A stretch of 64,000 nt of DNA from Luscinia megarhynchos. Its lineage: Eukaryota; Chordata; Aves; Passeriformes; Turdidae. Every line of letters begins with the position of its first letter. Position 1 is the first letter of the stretch. A model generated the notes under the pieces. It saw nothing but the letters and a program-made list of their open reading frames with translations, was not told the origin of the DNA and made no database searches. The stretch lies in contig CM067566.1 in assembly GCA_034336665.1 (NCBI GenBank), forward strand, positions 28,054,330 to 28,118,329, written 5' to 3'. Shown here one piece after another: positions 1-13,335 of the stretch. A program made the position numbers and the translations under genes.

Positions 1-3000
1 GATAAATAGCTGTCAATGAAGTGAGAGGAAAGGAAGATCTATAATTAAAACAATTGTATAGATTGTGCTTTTGCATCACAAAAATTCTGATTTCATTATT
101 ACAAACATTAAAATATGTATCTAAGATTTTTGGGGTTTTGTTTTGTAACAAGCAGTAAGACCTTACACTCAATATCTTACACGAGGCTGTGCACAATTTG
201 TTGAACTCAACTGAGTGTCACAGTAAAATGGTGAGGACTACATTATTGATGGACACTGATGTGACAGTCAGGGTATGTATCATCCTGCCTGAAAAACAAA
301 TCATTGGACAAGCTCTGATGCACCAGGCTTTCTCCAGAAAATGCAGCCAAATTTAGATTATGATTACAAGGTTTAGGACTGTGTATTAACAGTGACTTCT
401 ATTTTGTGGCATTTCCACTACTTCTGCCTTGTCTCTGGCAATACTATTTATAATCTTCTTTTATTGGATTTCTTGATTTTCATTTCTTGATTCTACCTAG
501 CAGTTGTAAAATATGTTTGTCAGGCACAGAAATGATACCTCATGTTCTATATTTTGGATAAAGTCTTGAAAATTTTTCTACTTGTTTGCTGCAGGACAGA
601 AAAATGCCTTATTCACAATTTTAATTAAAAAAAAGTCCTTGCTTCTGCATCAGTGAAACATTTGATTCATCATTTAATCCTGTCTGGGATTCCAACCACA
701 CATTTAATATCCTGACTTATAAGAAAGAAAAGGAAATACTCTGCCATGTAAGACATTTATCACTACGTATTCTATCTTATCTTCCTGTTCCTTTTTTATT
801 ATAATTCCTAAATGTGCTAGGTCTAGTTTAGGCCAGATTTACATAAGTACATTCTGCTCTTGTACTTAATACAGAGACTTGTATGGAAGATTTGTGCAAA
901 TAAAAGCAGAATTCCAAGCAGAGAATGTAATTTTTTATTGCACTCTTTACTCAGATAAGTCATGCCAATAATAGAAAGGAAATAAGAATGACACATTTCA
1001 TTATTCATACAGACTGTTGGTACTTTTAAGTAACTAAAGTTTGTTCAAATGGTTTGATATCTCTCTGATCACTGCTAAATATACTTACAAAGTTTTACTG
1101 CTTGGTCTGACCTATAAAATTAACTCTGATTTAGTTGCACTTGAGACAACCATGCTGATCCATAAACCTTCTTTTGCTTCCATGACTTTCTGTTGATTAT
1201 TTTCATGAACCCTGGTATACAAAATTATTTTTTTCCTCCTTTTTCCCCCTCATGAAAAATAACTGCACATCAAAAATCTTCTTCAAATGTCTCCTATTCA
1301 AGTTAGGCACTTGGACAAATATAAGTGTCAGAACTATCTTACTTGATTAATCTTGAAGAATTCAAAATTATATTTATATAATATTCCCTTGAAAGTCTCA
1401 TTTTCTATAAACACTAATGTCATGCTAGAATACACGCAGAAAGGAAACAGAGAACATTTAATGGAAATTAAGTTAATTCCATTTTCATGAAAGCAAATAT
1501 TTGAAAAAAAATTCTGAGATACTTGTTCCAGCCTATTTACACACTGAATGATTAAGAATAAGCTGCCTAGTAAATACTGTTCCCTCAGCTTGAGCACATG
1601 ATTATTTCAGAGAAGGTAAATATTCACATACTGAATACATACATATATACTTACATATCAATATATGTATATACATATTTTTGGCTAACCTATTACATGA
1701 ATTTAAGCTGTTGCTGCTCTCTTCTGTTCATTCTATACCCATGCTCTGTGTCTTTTTTGGAATGTTAAGGCCCTCAGAGGAGGTTGCACCAGTCATGGTT
1801 TAGTGCACAGTCAGAACCACTCCAGTGGAGACTAAGCCATCAACATTTTGACACATGGGGCAAGCTACCTTTGAAATGCTGGTCAGGTCACATGGCATAA
1901 AGGTGCAAGTTAGAACCAGCTTAAGGGACACAGATATAAGTCAGTCCTGACACTTAATGAAACAAATCTAAAGCAATGAGAAAAATGCACAAGAAGTGGC
2001 CTTGGAAAGGCAAATGCCTCTTCATGTTCTCAACGTGTGACTACAAACTAAACATTTTTTATAAGCAGTTTTCCCTAGGAAGCCAAGACCTAGATACTAG
2101 AGTACAATTTTCCAAAGCCACTGTAAGGTCAAGTTGAAATTGTTTAAACAATTGGGTAAATAGATTAAATTTTTCTTCAGTTAATTAAGTCACATTTTTA
2201 AAGACTGTTTAAGGGGCAATGTATTTACTTCTTTTTTCTCTTGGGAACTCTACTAGTACTCTGCCATTAAATCTGAATGGCCAAACAAATCTGATAAAGA
2301 GAAATTAATTTTATCCCATTCTTTCTTCATCAGAGATAATTTTTTAAAAAATCCCAAAATGTACCCCAAACCATCTCAGAAATAAAATAAATAATTTAAG
2401 ATCCGCATTCAGGCACACAGAATCAAAAACATAACCTGCACATTAAGCAAGGGAGTTCATGTTTGCTGAGAAATGCTATTAAATAGGATTGTTTTAAACA
2501 ATACTTTCCTACTTTTGACTGAATTATATCTTTCCATGAAATGTCCAGTACTATAAAATAGATAACAAAATATGCTTAACAATGGCTTGACTGTTCATGC
2601 AAGCTCTTGCCTTATGTATCACAAGTTTGACATCAGATTAGTCACCTTTCCATTTGGACACATGAGATTTTATATTAATAACTGTACAGTCAAGTAAACC
2701 TATACCACACTTACACTGACACTGATTTTTTTTCCTCCCCATAAGGACTAGGAAAAAGGTATACAATTCAGGAGGTACACATACAAGATGAGACAAAAAC
2801 ATGGTTTAGAGGAGTGGGACTAGAAATATTTAAAATTAGTTTTTCATTGTGCCCATGACAACAAATATGTGAAATGCTCAAAAGAGAGTAAGAATAAATC
2901 AGCTCATTCTTGCCTAAGGCACTGAAAATGAAAGAGGACCTAAGTAGTACAAAATACCCTGCAACTCTCTAAAGTTATGCTTTTACATGAATGTTACAAA

Positions 3001-6000
3001 ATGGGATAAAAAAGTCCAAGCAACACTAACTGATAGCAAGATTAATTTGTGGACATTCTATGAGTAAGTTGTTGATTTATTCATGGAGCTGACAGGTTCA
3101 TTCAAGAATCTGAAATTTCTGATTTACAGGGCACCATAAGGACACGAGAACATATCTGTTCTATAAATAAGACTTTGTGTATACATGTACAAATGTCCAT
3201 GTGCAGACATCTGGTTTCTAATACTCATTTTAGCTGGCTGAAGATTTTCTAAATATTTTTTCAAATCATTTAAAAGTCAGATTTTCAAAAGAATTATAAA
3301 TCTGTGCAGAAAATATTCTGGAGGAAGGCAGACATTTTATTGGAATTTTCAATAAAATTTCTTTCAAGGTTTATATGTAATGTTTAATAAATAGTAATAA
3401 ATTAATAAATAGTAAGACAGATGTCATCTATCTATTAAAAAGAAATATCAGAAATCAGAAGGACTAATAACCTATGGGTAAAACACTTACTGGAACATGA
3501 TCTACATTGCATTTGAATCTTGGTCTCTCATATCTTGACTGAGTTTCATAATCATTAAAAATTAATTATATTGCCTGGTCTGAAATGAGACTTTGTCATT
3601 ATAAAAACGAAACAAAAAGGAGACAAGAGCTTTCTTGCATTAATCCCAAAGGATGCAAAAAATAGCAAGGAATGCAATTTCAAGATGCAAAGCATCTTGG
3701 AAGCTAAAATACTGATGGATAAAGAAATAATTTCCTACCTAGTTAATACATTAAAAGTTTGAAAAATGAGACAATTTGCAGTTAAAGAAAATATTGACAA
3801 TAAATTGTTGTCATTGAAGTAAATTAAACCTGCAGATGTGACAAAATATATTTTTTAAATTTACATCAACTGCTTTTATTTATATTTATATAAAACAGAT
3901 TAAGAAACTGCTGCCTTTGTCAAATGAAAGAAGTTTTCTCTTTGCCAAAAGAAAAAATTATTTTTGAGATAAGAACAATTACAAACATTCATCATTTCAA
4001 AATGATGCTACAAATTGGACATATCTCAAAGATTGTCTAAGAAATGGAAAAGACCCTTGTCCTAGTTCTACTTGAAATTGTATTAGTTATTATGTGAAAA
4101 TGCTATCATGGCTCAGCAGAACCAACTGAACTGATAATCAAATATTGTTTTGATCATTAAATAAAGACATATGGGGGGCCAAAGAATATTAGAAATTGAA
4201 CTATTCATATCACTGTCATGCTTGTTGAGAAATTGATAATTTCTATTGCAGTATAGTTTCACAAACAGATTTTGTTTTTATTCAGTATGCCAAGACAGTT
4301 TTATCTACAGCGAGATAAAAGCATTGAACAGAGCTGGTTTAGTTCCACTAAAAATTTTGGCATCAAATTATAACTTTAATGGAGAAATTGTACTTTTAAA
4401 AAATTTATGAATGTTGTCCCCATATTAGATATTAAGATCAGAAGCATGTGTGTGTCCCAACACAGAGAGTTAAGTATTTGAAAGATTTCCACATTCTTGC
4501 ACATTAACCAAAACTCAGGAAAATATATCTTGTTTACCGGTCTCAATAAGTAATTTTAATATAGTTTTATAATTCAGATTTAAATTTTTGAAGACCTGAA
4601 AGCTTCCACTTGTAAAACTGAAACTTGTAAAGGAATATAGGGATAATCTGTAATGATGCAAGGAGGTGGGAATTAATGGTTTCATATTTCTACCTTATTA
4701 TATATGCTGTGACGTAAGAAAGAAATCATGTTTACTTGGCTTGTGTGTACTCAGGCAGACATTCCAGCTGCAAACTAGCTGCTGTCCATACAACCTGGAT
4801 TCAGAGCTAGGCAGCCAGCAAGGAGAGTATGCTCAGCTGGGGCATGAAGCACATGTGCTCTAGTCAGGAAATTCAAACTGCTCTTCACACTCTGCTTATG
4901 TCTGAAGCTAAAGCGCTGTTCAAAGGCCCTGGAGAAAAAACTCTACACAGGTGATAAGTTGTCTAGTTCCTGATCTTGAAAGGAATTCCCATGGAAACAC
5001 TGGCAAGAGGAGTTTAACATGGATCAATACAGACAACATCGTGTCATGACAGCAGTCAAAACTGACTGCAACACTGCAACCACAGCAAGAGAAAACAGCC
5101 AAAGCAGGTGGCTGCATTCTTACAGGGGATGGAAAAATGCCTTTTAATACATGGACAGATTCCTAGGGGTAGTCACAGTATGAAGACACAACCAAAATCA
5201 GTAAAATAACAGTGATATCTGGCTGCCACAGGCCACAAAAAGAGATAAAGGCATTCTCACTTTCATTTTTTCTAACATTATAATCTTTTTAGCTTTAGAA
5301 AACTCCAGACACCAATGTCATATAATAAACAAAGGAACAACATAATATTAAATAAGTGTGGATATCAATGCCAATTGCTCACATATTAGAAAATGTATAA
5401 ATGAACTGGCATTAAATGCCTCCTCCAACAAGAGCTGGACCTACACATCCATGCTGATTGCTCCATGCTATTTCCCAATGTCACATCCCAACAATAAGAG
5501 CAATGCTTTGAATTCCCTTTTTTAAAGCTAATATGAAATACATGTAGAAAACTTGCAGTCATGTATTGCTACAAAGGTATTTGGTTAGTAACAAAAATAT
5601 ACAGCAATCTCTTTTGCAAAGTAATTAATCAGATTGACAGAGTGTCAATATGCTTTATTCATTAACAGCTATTTGAAGAATAAATTATACCAAATTATAA
5701 TCCTGTTGAGGCTGGAATAATTTAAAGATGATACAAAATAAAAATTTCAGCAGAGAATAATGCTAAAGTGATTAGATCTTAAAAAAATCCCCAAACCCAT
5801 CAGCTAATTATTTATGCTGTGGTCCATTCGACAAGAATGCAGGCACAGTAAAAAAAACAATTAATTTCCTCACAAGCCTTTAAAATTCACCTATATTACA
5901 TATGCAAAATAATCAGGATTTTCTAAACACAAAACCATTAATATTTTGTGCTTTGGCTTTGGTACAAGTCATGACTTGAGTGTTCATCCTTCCTGAAATC

Positions 6001-6282
6001 CCCAGTATAGTAACTATACAGATAGAAAAAAAGTGACCAATAGCTTTGAGTTTCATTAAACTGACATAACATATGGAAAGTGAATGACATACATTTCCCT
6101 GGGGTAGCCTGTGAACCATGCCAAGGTTAGTACAAGGAAAGGAAACCACAAGTGTTCCATGAAACCCAAGTCCCCTAAGATTATTATTTTGTATGCTGAC
6201 AAAAGTTACAGATTTTAGTTCCTGGTTTGGTTTTTCCTAGATATTTTGGTTTTTCCTAGATATTTTGCATATGTCTCCTTGA
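1..6282. other. SGCZ: SGCZ intron, left part
   Basis: This is AT-rich, non-coding sequence of the intron after the coding exon, open at the left edge. Open frames here are under 90 codons, on both strands, with no recognisable domain. It contains a TA/CA-rich patch at about 1639-1680 that includes the perfect 16-bp palindrome ATATGTATATACATAT at 1663-1678, and a 19-bp direct duplication at 6230-6267. A moderately GC-richer stretch at 1740-1950 could be an old repeat, but I cannot assign it to a family. Confidence 0.75.
6230..6267. repeat. 19-bp unit in two perfect tandem copies
   Basis: The unit GGTTTTTCCTAGATATTTT occurs at 6230-6248 and again at 6249-6267 without a mismatch. It lies about 15 bases from the 3' terminus of the CR1 copy at 6283-6866. 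It may be a slippage duplication or related to the insertion; I cannot tell which. Confidence 0.9.
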
Positions 6283-6866
6283 AAATCAGACCTTCAAGGT
6301 CATCCAGTCCAACCATCTCCCTGTACAATCAGAACCATCCCTAAACCGTATCCCCAAGTGCCACATACAGATGCCCTTTGAACACTTCCAGAGTTGATGA
6401 CTTCTCACCTTGCCTGGGCAAGTTATTTCAGTGTCTAACTACTTTTCCAGTGAAAAAGAAAAAAAAAAATCAAATATTTAATCTGAACCTTCCCTGACAC
6501 AGCTAAAGGCAATTTCTTCTCATTCTTTCTTTTGAGACCTGGCAGAAAACAATCCCCATCTCCCTACACCCTCTCACCCTCCTTTCAGGCAGTTGTAGAC
6601 AACAATGGGGTCCCCCTGAGCCTCTTCTTCTCCAGGCTAAACACCCCCTCAGCCATTCCTCAGAAGGTTTTCTAGACCATTTGCCTGTCTCTGGACATGC
6701 TCCAGCACCCAATGTCCTTTTGGAAGCGAAGGGCCCAGAAGTGAACACAGCCCTTGAGGTGTGCCCTCACCAGCACCAAGTACAAAGGGATGATAATTTC
6801 CCAAGTCCTGCTGGCCACACTGTTCTTGACACAGGCCAAGATGCCATTTGCCTCCTTGGCCACATC
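6283..6866 (-). mobile_element. CR1 LINE 3' fragment
   Basis: This is about 580 bases of a 5'-truncated CR1 retrotransposon on the minus strand. On the plus strand one reads the usual inverted landmarks: a CATCCAGTCCAACC start, the CTAAACC...CCAAGTGCCAC block, the AGTGAA block, CAGGCAGTTGTAGA, CCTGAGCCTC...TCTCCAGGCTAAAC, TCTGGACATGCTCCAGCACC, GGGCCCAGAAGTGAACACAG, and CCTGCTGGCCACACTGTTC...CAGGCCAAGATGCC. The element carries the end of the reverse transcriptase frame and the 3' UTR and is disrupted throughout. The terminal octamer repeats of CR1 are not evident. It lies in the same orientation as SGCZ. The short open frames over 6500-6880 are by-products of this repeat. Confidence 0.92.
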
Positions 6867-7712
6867 TTTCTACAAAGATAACTGAACAATGAGGTGACGA
6901 AGCTCAACTAGATATTAAAGGACAGTAGTAAGACTAAGCTACCAGTAGGAAAATATCTTTCCAAAAATTATTACTACATCTGTGACTCCTCCATCTAATA
7001 TTCATGCTACACAGATGTTAATTACTTTTAGTTTTGCTCATCTGATAAAAAGAGACTTCCACACCTTGCCTATACTGTTTTTACACAATTTTAAAGAAAC
7101 ATTTTTTTAAAATATTTCTTTGATAAGCTATTCAACATTTGCCCTTAAGAAAAACTCACATTAGTTGCCTACCTTACTATGAGATGAATGCTTTACAGAA
7201 GACCCTATTTCTACACTGAGTATAAAAAGAGCATGGGATAACTAGCTCAGATTCAGAATGTGACTTTTATGTGCAAGGTCAGTATACCCTAAAAACTTTT
7301 CCAACTAGAAACTCGATTGCAGAAAGGCTTTTATCACGCCAAATTGTCAGTGGCTGAAGCTTTACAGTTAAAAATAGAAAGTCAACAGCTAATACAAATT
7401 AACAGTGTTGCAATTCTCAGACAGCGATGGTAGAGCATGACCTGGCTCTTCATGACCCCTTGAAATGCTGCAATTACTATTGTCTTTATAGAAAGCTCAA
7501 CACTGGCTTATGCTAAAACAGGAAACAATTTAAAATCTTGTCAAAATGTCAAAGCAGTCCATTTTCAACAATTATTTTTATCATGGCTATATTCCTCTTT
7601 TGAGCAAACACTCTTGAGGTTTCTAGCTGCACTTCTGATTTCCTATCACTTTCCAGTTACACAAATAAATTTTTTTAGTTTGTATCTATCTGTACACATA
7701 TACATGCACATG

Positions 7713-7714
<2 letters not shown>

Positions 7715-7754
<40 letters not shown>
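7715..7754. repeat. (AT)20 microsatellite
   Basis: Forty bases of uninterrupted AT dinucleotide follow an ACATGGAAT context. Such tracts are highly length-variable and able to form cruciforms. It creates the long Tyr/Ile run in an otherwise meaningless open frame. Confidence 0.97.
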
Positions 7755-7756
<2 letters not shown>

Positions 7757-9673
7757 CACGGCCATTTCCTTTTTAAATACACAAACTTTAGGTTCATAAA
7801 CAAAACTATTTTGCTGTCAAACACCTGCCCCTAAGAATGTGACTCTTTCACACTTAATACAAATTTCCCACTCATGCTCAAATGTGCATGCAAGGACACG
7901 AGCATGAAGATGTTACTCGACTTTTAACAGGACAATCTTCTAGCAATCTTCTAGCATACAGAGATTCCAATGTGAATAGTAACTCCTCAAAGTACAAGGC
8001 TACCTAGCATTCCATGAGTGTGAAGAATTAAATTAATTCTTCAGCAGATAATTTAAAAAATGTATTTGAATATGATCAAGGAAAAAGTGCTTTATTGTAA
8101 GAGCTGCGACAATCTGTTTGTTCTCTTCACTAGATTCCTGCACTGATTTAGTAATTCACCATAAACTTTTAACTTTCCAACAAACTTTGACATGCAGGAA
8201 AGAAAAGTATTTTCAAATTTCTCTTTTTTTTTTTTTAAACTGCATGATAAAATTTAAAAAAAAGATTTATACTAGATAGTGTTTGGATAGTGCTATAATA
8301 GCTTGTAATGTGGAAGGTCAAACAATCCCTAGACATGGAAACAGTACTTTCAAATATTCTATTGGAATTCTCTAGAGAGAGAAAAATTCTGTATTTAAAA
8401 AAAAATCTTTATATTAAAATTGCTTAAAGAGCTATGCCTAAATATGTTTCGAGTACAAATGAATAATTATTCTAATAAGCACAAACATATATGGATGTCC
8501 TATTTTGAAAGCACATTGCGCTAAAAAATGAGAAAAGGAAAAAACAGAACAAAAACATGAATAAAGTCCTCTCTGAAAAAAGGGAACCCTCAAAAGATTT
8601 TCACAAACTTTTCTATACATGAATATTAAAGTTATATTGTCAAAATTGACAAACTGGTAATATGAAAAATGGTTATATTGTCAAAATACGAATTCAACAT
8701 GTTCATCCACTAGTGGAAAACTCAGAATAATAGATGTATTTGAACAGTATGTCTCACTGGACAACAGTTTCAGATAATCCAATGCCTTACAGATCATAAA
8801 CAGACCTAGAACAATCTTAGACACAAGTTCTTGGCTAGCTTTGCTGGCTATTTTTTTTTTTCAAGTAAACTAATGGAGAAGTGAAATGTGCTGTGACATA
8901 GGAATTGGTACATCCAAATATGGATTATGAAGGTTAAATTCCAGAGAGGAAGACTAATCCCAGCAAAAACACTGCTATTTTAAACTGTGTAGAGTTCTGT
9001 CTTTTCTTTTGATATACAAAAAATCACTACTGTGCTGCTAGCTAGTACACACTCCTACCAGTTTCCATTGAACACAGATGTTCTTCCAAGTGTACATCTG
9101 AAGTACTTTGCTGATATAAAGGATTCCAGCCAGAGACTGACTCCTTAAAGCATCTGTCTTTTAGACTCACCTATCCCCTTATCAGCACCAAAACAGCTAC
9201 TCCAAGTTCTAGGTGACACGGTCCAAATTGCCAGCAGACTTTAAAAAATTACAAAGAACAAATGAAAAAACCTATAAAAGGAATCATAAATTGATGTGAT
9301 CAGCCCAGTTTCCTCCTAAGAGAGATACTATACAGAACAGATATAGTAAACTACTCTTGTTTGTCATTTAGTGGTGAAAAGAAAACCAAAAGATGCTTGG
9401 GACAGTCATCATGATACTTTTGGGCTGAAAAAAAATCTAAGACCCAGATATAATTTGAGAAGATATGATTAACCAAAAACCTCAGAATAGGTAGGGCAAC
9501 AGCCCGGCTCAGTGCAGAATATATATAAAAAGAATAAATATCTGGACTAACATTCAAAGAAGTACATATGATTTTACCTCCAAAATAATAAAATTTTTAT
9601 ATAACATGGTAAAGGAAAAAGGAAAAAACTAGAAGTTAGTACTTGTAGAAATGAGGTACGTAAAGTTACTGTA

Positions 9674-9681
9674 ATACTTAC
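9674..9681 (-). other. 5' splice site (donor) of the SGCZ exon
   Basis: On the minus strand the exon ends ...ACAGTG and is followed by GTAAGTAT, close to the ideal U1 target. The break falls after a complete Val codon (phase 0), matching where the sarcoglycan family continues with a D-G-M-G type motif in the next exon. Read-through past this site diverges from the family at once, which confirms the boundary. Confidence 0.92.
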
Positions 9682-9876
9682 CACTGTGAAATTCATAACC
9701 TTCAAAATCCATATTGTCATTGCTAAATTAACAATCATGGTAACCAACAGCAGAAGGACAAAGAAGTATAAGCACCTCTTTCGCCATCCATAAATCCCTA
9801 CTGGGTAAAACTGAGGATGTTCAGTCCTTGGAAGGCTGTTCTGTTGTGTTGCTAATATGTACTGCTCTCGTGTCAT
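9682..9876 (-). CDS. SGCZ: Zeta-sarcoglycan exon (N-terminal tail and transmembrane segment)
   Basis: This is one internal coding exon of 195 bases, exactly 65 codons, read on the minus strand. The product belongs to the gamma/delta/zeta-sarcoglycan family of type II membrane glycoproteins, part of the dystrophin-associated complex that links the muscle cytoskeleton to the matrix. Residues 1-35 form the cytoplasmic tail, with the family signature [11 protein letters not shown] at 28-37. Residues about 36-61 form a single hydrophobic transmembrane helix, and the extracellular part begins at about 62. An N-F-T sequon sits at 62-64, probably too close to the membrane to be glycosylated. From memory, human SGCZ differs at only about four positions (14, 20, 21, 23), all in the tail. 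Gamma- and delta-sarcoglycan differ much more there, so zeta is the best call. The exon opens with ATG directly after the acceptor AG, so that codon can be either the start or an internal Met after a short upstream exon. Extracellular exons lie left of base 1; any upstream exon lies right of 64000. Confidence 0.96.
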
Positions 9877-9900
9877 CTGTAAGAGAAAGATGTAACTATA
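9877..9900 (-). other. 3' splice site (acceptor) of the SGCZ exon
   Basis: Read on the minus strand, the bases just before the exon are pyrimidine-rich and end in CTTTCTCTTACAG, a strong acceptor. The exon's ATG follows immediately, giving a phase-0 boundary. I did not pin down a unique branch point. Confidence 0.9.
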
Positions 9901-12900
9901 AGTAAATGAGAGGTCTGTTTTTCACTTGTAATATTACATGAAAATTATCTCAATGAATAGAAAATCAGTTTCTATGGGCACAGAAAATACGCATTCATCT
10001 AGCATTAACCACATCAATGTTATTTTTACTAGGCATCTAGTATGAATTTCATGCATTTTATGAATTTAAAGTAAACCTTTAGTTTCTATTTCAAATTGGA
10101 TTTGCATTTCAAATTTATCAGCAAGAAACTATTAAAAATATAATCTTACACTCTAATTCAGAATATTGTTTTATTGTTCTTTATGAGATCTCTTTTAGCA
10201 AAATTTTATTCTGGAGAAAGAGAACCTTTTCATGTACCTTTTCTTTTGCACTGGTTTTGCTGGGGTAAAGGTAATTTTCTTCATATAGCTTGTAGCCAGT
10301 ACACTCCCTCACAGTACACTCTCTCATACAAATAGAAGGAAAAAAATCTCACCTTTCTAAAATACAGCTTTCATGAATTAAGGTTTCACTCTTTTATTAT
10401 ACTTAGCAAATTAAATTAATAATTGATGCTATTATACATGCCTCTTTGTTTTACAAAAAAATAAAAAAATCCAACAAAAACAAACCCAAAACATCATTTT
10501 GCCCTTTAAGAGATGGATGCAATTATAATCTGTTGAATTCCTGAACTAGTTTAAATTCTTCTCACATACAAGCAAGCAGTAACTGTTGGCAAACTGCTTA
10601 AAGAACTTACTATTAATACTTCTCTAGAAAAAAGTATTTATGCCATTTAATAGGAAACTATTTAAATGTTTGTCCTCCTTAACGTTCTTTTACAGATATT
10701 TATATTCATATTAAGCTGTCACACTGCCTTTAAATTGGAAGGTATTAAATTTTTTCTGCGACTTAAAAATTAAATTAAAGCAGTCTCATTCTGCTTATGT
10801 AAGAGTTCTTTCTGCAATATGTCCATCAGAAATGTTGTTTTAATAGGCTTTGTGCTCAGGAGGAAAAAGAAAACACAAAACAAAACAAAAAAATCCAAAA
10901 CGAAACAGACACAAACTCAACAAACTTATAAAACAGATAAAACAACCTATTTTGCAGCTAAAAGCTGTCTTTCTTTTGACTAAAAAAAAAATAAAAAAAT
11001 AAAAAATTTGCACAAAAATGAGTCAGTTGATTCAATGAGAAATAAAAATCAGATTACATTCATCTGAAGAATCAAAGACATGTTGATTTCATAAGATTTT
11101 TAAAATGTGAAGCTAAAAAATGTCACTGTAATTATCTGTGTTGCTAGATTATTATCCAAATCAATGCTCTTTAGGTTTCACCATTCTTCTAGTGAATGAG
11201 ATATTAATGGAATAAATTAATTTACACAGAATAATTAGAGCCATAAATCATAGAACACACATCCATATTGTGACAGTATATATATCACTGAAATAAGTCA
11301 AAACAAAAATAAAAAATTTAAAAAGCAGATTTTAAATAAGTTAGCAAACAGGCATTTTGCAATTTTTTTTTTCAATCATCATTTCTTCTCTTCATCCTCA
11401 ATTTCAATTAAATGCAATGTTTAGAGTTTATTAATGTAGTAAATTTTGAAAATAAAATTTCCCTCAAAGACATTCTCAATTCTCCCAAAACAAAGTATGA
11501 CCAGGTTTTAAGACCTTGGATCATCTTCTTACCATATCCTGGCAGGTTTTATCCTAGTTGAGTGAGAATGCCTTATAAATCCAAAAGCTGAGTACATAAA
11601 TAAGTGAATCAACTTTCTCCTTATAATAAGTTTCTATAAGTTTATTTAGCCAACCATTGTAACAAAAATGCAATGTATGATTAAATTTTGAGATTTAAAG
11701 TAACTGGTTAATTTTACACCACTTCCATTTTGTTGTGATTTAACTTTATCTATTACCTATGAAAAAAAATTCTTTTCATTAAAAGTAGTTGAAAAGTCAA
11801 CTTTCAGATCATGACAATATCAGAAGTAAGACTGGTCCTAAAACTGTGAGAATAGCCCCATGGAACAGACTCTTTGCAACAGAGTCATTAAATACAATGA
11901 CATTATTGCATCACCATGGCCAGCCTTCACCCTCTGTATCCTGTTCTGAGCTTCAGATACAGAAGAACAATACTAGCAGGGAAAATTCATCATACCATCA
12001 TTTAGAGGAAAAAAAAAAAAAATCAAAAAAGCAATCTGGACATGACTGGCCACAGCCCAAACACCATAGAGATGATTCACCTGAACCAGCTAGCTCTCCC
12101 CACTCACCCTAAAAGTAACACTGTCTCTTGGCCATCAGGAAATGCTGTGGAGAGCTCTCTTTTTGTATCACACTACAGCAGACCATTCATTTTGCTTCCC
12201 CTCACACAGTATGTGGCATTAAGTTTACAGCAGAAAAGAATGCTACTCTTTTCTTTACAGACTTTAGGTAAAAGTTTACCCTACATAGTGAAAAGTGCAC
12301 CACACAGAGCAGGAAGAGCTTTAAGAGCCACAGCACTTCTTGTGCTTAGCATGTTACATCCCAACCTTGGCTTTAAAAATCAAGACTTGGGATGAAATCA
12401 AGCTCATTATCAAAACAAATATGAAGATGGCAATCAAGTGGGTTGTATCTTTTGAAAAAGCCTGATGCATAAATGGATGAATTTTCTTAGAAAGAATTTA
12501 AAATGCCAAGCACCTATACATGAAGCTCTTTCTGTCACTTCCAGTATGTGTTGAAGCAGATGAGTCATTCCTCCTCTTTTCAAGTGTTTAGTAAACTAGA
12601 ATACTTCCAAAATTAACAGAAAAATATTGCATTATCTTGATTTGCTTTGGGATTATATCAACTATGAGTATATTGACAAGGTAGTAGAGCTGCATTCTTA
12701 GAGAATTAAATATTGGAGGGTGAGAGCAGCTACCTCTGAAATTTTTTATGTGGGCTGACACCTGCTAAGATTTTCCTTATGGTATTAGCCCTTCAAGCCC
12801 TTCAAAGGCAGCAAAACTGTGTCAGCAGCTGACTCTACTGCAAACAGTCATTGGGCCAGAAATCATTTGCCAGGTAAGGGAAAAGCCTCATTGCTCTATT

Positions 12901-13065
12901 GTACATCTCATGCAAAAAAACATAAATCCTTATTGCCCTCGTGGGAAATTCTGTATTTGTTGGATTTTACTTATTTTTTTCTTTAGTATAATTGGGATCA
13001 TTACCAAAACTGCTTTGGTAGCTCAAAACTATTTGGAGAGTGTGGTTCTTTGGATCTGTACTACA
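9901..13065. other. SGCZ: SGCZ upstream intron, start
   Basis: This is AT-rich intron sequence just upstream of the exon. A-rich low-complexity patches occur at about 10457-10492, 10862-10940 and 10981-11010. Overlapping open frames of 107 and 117 codons at 11789-12395 show no known domain, and their composition is that of random translated intron. Nothing else is recognisable. Confidence 0.7.
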
Positions 13066-13335
13066 ACATGTCATGGAATTACAGAATGGAGTTCAAAAAG
13101 GGGATCTGTTCCAACCCCAAGGATGGAGACTAAACAAACTGCCTCACAACAGAATAAAAGAAATATTTATCATAGACTACTTCTGTCATGTAGGCATCAA
13201 ATCACAGGGATTTCAATATTCTAATCTGAGAGTTTGATACTTTTTTGTTTCACTGAGGATTTTTCTTCTTCTAACTTCCAGAAATGAGGGCAGAATTGTA
13301 CACAGCACTCCAAAACTGTGTCTTCTAATGAAGAC
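13066..13335 (-). mobile_element. Possible old, degraded CR1 3' fragment
   Basis: On the plus strand, CATGGAATTACAGAATGG at about 13070, followed by a TCTGTTCCAACCCC-like block, resembles the inverted 3' end of CR1. GGCAGAATTGTACACAGCACTCC at about 13290 resembles a later CR1 block (the 'CAGAACTGxACACAGCACTCC' region). The middle is hard to align and probably rearranged. The match is suggestive only. Confidence 0.45.

Larger units (their letters stand above)
6867..9681. other. SGCZ: SGCZ intron between the CR1 copy and the exon
   Basis: This is AT-rich intronic sequence with an (AT)n microsatellite at 7715-7754, a short 12-bp duplication near 7933-7955 and T/A runs near 8223 and 8269. I see no coding or RNA gene in it. 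Confidence 0.75.

Noticed and set aside
6503..6881. Three open frames on both strands
   Set aside because: All are within the CR1 fragment and do not follow the CR1 ORF2 frame over a useful length.
11789..12395. Overlapping open frames of 107 and 117 codons
   Set aside because: Two frames on the same strand overlap, contain a poly-Lys run from A-rich DNA and show no domain.
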